A stretch of DNA of 64,000 nucleotides, taken from positions 62,001 through 126,000 of the forward strand of contig NZ_CP033325.1 of NCBI RefSeq assembly GCF_003710105.1, written 5' to 3'. Of the stretch, positions 61,836-64,000 are shown piece after piece (position 1 is the stretch's first letter; the number at the start of each line of letters is the position of its first letter). A program made the position numbers and the translations under genes. The notes beneath the pieces were generated by a model, which worked only from the letters and a program-made list of their open reading frames with translations, searched no databases and had not been told where the DNA came from. This stretch comes from Georgenia faecalis. GTDB taxonomy: Bacteria; Actinomycetota; Actinomycetes; Actinomycetales; Actinomycetaceae.

Positions 61836-64000
61836 CGCCGGGCGGGGCGCAGCGGGTCAGGGGCGCGGGGCGATGCGGGCGCCGGTCCCCGGCGGATGCC
61901 CAGCAGCCACGTCGCCAGCACGGAGATGAGCAGCGGGACCGCCACGGACACCCCGATCGCCGGGATCACCACGCCGGAGTCGTTGACGGCGAACCCGATC
62001 CCCAGGCTCACGGCGAGCGCGATGAGCCCCGGGCGGAGCATGACCGCGTCCGCGCCGAGCCGGCTGAGGGAGGACCCCTCCGCCAGCCAGCCGTACGCGC
62101 CCGGGTCCTCCCCGCGGGCGGCGCGCCGCAGCGGCTGGAGCAGGACGAGGATGACGACGGCGATGCCGCCGGCCGCCATGAACGTCAGCGTCGACCCGAA
62201 GAGGTTGTCGAGGTTCTGGGCCAGCTTGCGGCCGACGACGGAGAACAGGCCGCCGTCGAGCACCGTCTCGACGAACCGGCCGAGGTGGGTGCGCTCCGCC
62301 GGTGGGCGGAGCCAGTCGACGACGGAGAACGACACGGCGACGACCACGGTCGCGGCGAGGACGGCGACCACGCGGCGCCAGGTGAGGCGGATCCCGAGCG
62401 TGAGCAGCGTGAGCAGCGCGAAGCCCGGGATGAGGGCGGGCGGGCCGCCGAAGTCGGCACCGATCGTCGGGGCGCCGTCGAGCCCGACGACGACGATCCC
62501 CAGGGCAGCCACGACGGCGGCGGCCGCGCGTCGCCGTCCGCGGCGGACCAGCGGCTCGGCGAGGCACGTGGCGAGGAGGATCGACGCCGCCAGCCAGAGC
62601 GAGAACGAGGAGTTGTTGAACCCGTAGAACCGGCCGCCCACCTGCGGCTGGACCCCCATGAGGGCCGAGAGCTGGAGCCGCGCGCCGGTGAGGACGTCGA
62701 GCGCGAGCGTGAGCACGGTGACGCCCGTGACGATCCCGACCGGGACCATGAGGCGGTCCCGCCACGGCGGCGCGAGCGCCGCGCCGGCGATGAGGGCGGC
62801 GATGCACGCCGTCGCGGTGAAGACCACCAGGCCCGGGGAGCCGGCGCGCCACCAGGGGAGGAGGTTGGCGAGGTAGCTGGCGACGGGGATGGCCGCGACC
62901 GTGACGGCCACCGCCCGCAGCGGCCGTAGGGCCGCCGCCGGCTGGCGGTTGCGCAGGAGCCGGGTGAGGCCGCCCGCCGAGCCGCGGCGCTCGAGCCGCG
63001 CGGAGACCCGGTCGAGGATGCGCCGGTTGAAGCCGACACTGACGGCGGCGTAGAGGAGCAGGTTGACCGCGACGAGGGCGGAGAAGAACGGCGCCACGAG
63101 GGGGCGGATGGCCACGGCGTGGGCGTTCTCGTCCTGGAGGGTGCGGATGCGGCCCGTCGCCGCGGTGCTGCCGGGCTCGGTCGTCATCGGGGAGCCCACG
63201 AGTCCCGCCGGCGCGTCGAGGCCGAGGAGCGAGAGGAGGGTGGGCGTGAGGTCGGTCGACTGGACGATCCCGGGCTGGCGGGTGGAGGTCGAGGAGAGCA
63301 GACCCTCCTCGTAGGGCGGGCCGTCGGCCGCGATCACCTGCATGAGCGGCACCCGGCCGGAGTCGGCGAGCGAGGCGAGCAGGACGGTGGGGGAGCCGGC
63401 GTCGCCGAGGGCGTCGAGCACCGCCGCCACGCGCGCGTCGAGGGCGAGGACCTGCGTGGCCCGGTCCGGGTCCATGAGCGGGTTCTTCTCCTCGCCCGCG
63501 TCCTCGGACACCTCCTCGGTGGGGGCCGGGGTGGGCCGCGGGTCGGCGACGGCGACGAGCGGGCGACCCGGGTCACGGATCGCCCCGAGGTCGACGACGA
63601 CCAGCTCGGCGCCGTCGACGGCCTCCGAGACCCGCGCGGCGAGGGCCGCGTCGTCGGACGGGGCGGAGAGGACCTCGCCGGCCACCGTGCCCGAGGGGGT
63701 CGCCAGGGCGATCGCCGCACCCGGACCCACGGCCACCGCGGGGGTCCCCGCCTCGGCGAGGATCTCCCCCAGGAGGCCCGGGGTCGCGTCGTAGGACGCC
63801 TCGGACGCGGCCTGGAGGTACTCCTCCCAGCCGGGCACGACGCCGGCGTCCCGCACCTCGGCGAGCCGGCGGCACGTCCCGAACTGGCCCGTGGGCAGGT
63901 CCGCCGCGCGCCGGCCCGCGGAGACGGCGAGCCAGCCGTCGGCGGGGCAGCTGCTCGAGCGCACCGACCGCACGACGAGGTTGGCGATGCTGCCGCCCTC
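61832..64000 (-). CDS. Large membrane protein, alkaline-phosphatase-like extracellular region (partial)
   Basis: The gene runs off the right edge, so the N-terminus is missing; 722 residues are visible. The first 300 form a soluble region with STDLTPTLLSLLGL and PPYEEGLLSSTSTRQPG, resembling the end of a phosphatase or sulfatase-type fold. About twelve transmembrane segments follow. The membrane part has NNSSFSLWLAASILLATCL and DNLFGSTLTFMAAGG. Related large proteins are found in many actinobacteria and remain uncharacterised. It faces the GT2 gene across a shared terminator. Surface-polymer metabolism is a guess. Confidence 0.72.
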   Translation of the reverse strand, partial: EGGSIANLVVRSVRSSSCPADGWLAVSAGRRAADLPTGQFGTCRRLAEVRDAGVVPGWEEYLQAASEASYDATPGLLGEILAEAGTPAVAVGPGAAIALATPSGTVAGEVLSAPSDDAALAARVSEAVDGAELVVVDLGAIRDPGRPLVAVADPRPTPAPTEEVSEDAGEEKNPLMDPDRATQVLALDARVAAVLDALGDAGSPTVLLASLADSGRVPLMQVIAADGPPYEEGLLSSTSTRQPGIVQSTDLTPTLLSLLGLDAPAGLVGSPMTTEPGSTAATGRIRTLQDENAHAVAIRPLVAPFFSALVAVNLLLYAAVSVGFNRRILDRVSARLERRGSAGGLTRLLRNRQPAAALRPLRAVAVTVAAIPVASYLANLLPWWRAGSPGLVVFTATACIAALIAGAALAPPWRDRLMVPVGIVTGVTVLTLALDVLTGARLQLSALMGVQPQVGGRFYGFNNSSFSLWLAASILLATCLAEPLVRRGRRRAAAAVVAALGIVVVGLDGAPTIGADFGGPPALIPGFALLTLLTLGIRLTWRRVVAVLAATVVVAVSFSVVDWLRPPAERTHLGRFVETVLDGGLFSVVGRKLAQNLDNLFGSTLTFMAAGGIAVVILVLLQPLRRAARGEDPGAYGWLAEGSSLSRLGADAVMLRPGLIALAVSLGIGFAVNDSGVVIPAIGVSVAVPLLISVLATWLLGIRRGPAPASPRAPDPLRPARR

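Overview
This window is very GC-rich DNA with GTG and TTG starts, stem-loop terminators lacking U-tracts, a lysX gene, an LPxTG-anchored exoprotein and several apparently leaderless genes. Together these point to a free-living high-GC Gram-positive (actinobacterium). A Micrococcales member, for instance Georgenia- or Cellulomonas-like, is my best guess, but that is inference. Gene density is high. I see no phage, transposase, rRNA, convincing tRNA or CRISPR array.

Region 1 (1-13,000) is amino-sugar and carbohydrate scavenging. It holds a lipoprotein cut by the left edge, coupled to murQ (MurNAc-6-P etherase), a divergent MurR/RpiR-type regulator, an IolE-like TIM-barrel isomerase, a GH4 glycosidase, a PfkB kinase, a three-gene sugar ABC importer without its own ATPase, and a 1,078-residue cell-wall-anchored PIG-L deacetylase with carbohydrate-binding modules. 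Region 2 (12,700-28,700) is mostly housekeeping: SprT-like protein, flavin monooxygenase, HrpA helicase, metF-metE under a SAM riboswitch, a secreted CAP/FG-GAP protein, Ohr, a VIT1-type metal transporter, a TRIC-like channel, and a more A/T-rich gene with nuclease-like motifs.

Region 3 (28,900-55,100) is the most interesting part. It contains a secreted PQQ-type sugar dehydrogenase with LamG-like modules, glycerate kinase, KDPG aldolase, KDG kinase, a LacI-family regulator, a Gfo/Idh oxidoreductase with a TIM-barrel isomerase, an SDR with a stand-alone fumarate-reductase-like flavoprotein, and a complete five-gene Liv-type ABC importer. Five promoters in this stretch carry near-identical copies of one 14-bp palindrome (consensus GGAAAGCGCTTTCC), the classic LacI-family operator shape, and a lacI-type gene sits inside the set. 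I read this as one dispersed regulon: extracellular oxidation of a sugar or glycoside, import of the product, further oxidation and isomerisation, then Entner-Doudoroff-type cleavage. Embedded in it are the unrelated lysX-esterase-DMT locus and an AbiEi/DUF559 gene bracketed by two copies of a 41-bp palindromic repeat.

Region 4 (55,100-64,000) holds an App1-type phosphatase, a small membrane protein, an MFS transporter, phosphoglucomutase, a rhodanese, a DUF5926-like protein, a GT2 glycosyltransferase and a large membrane protein cut by the right edge.
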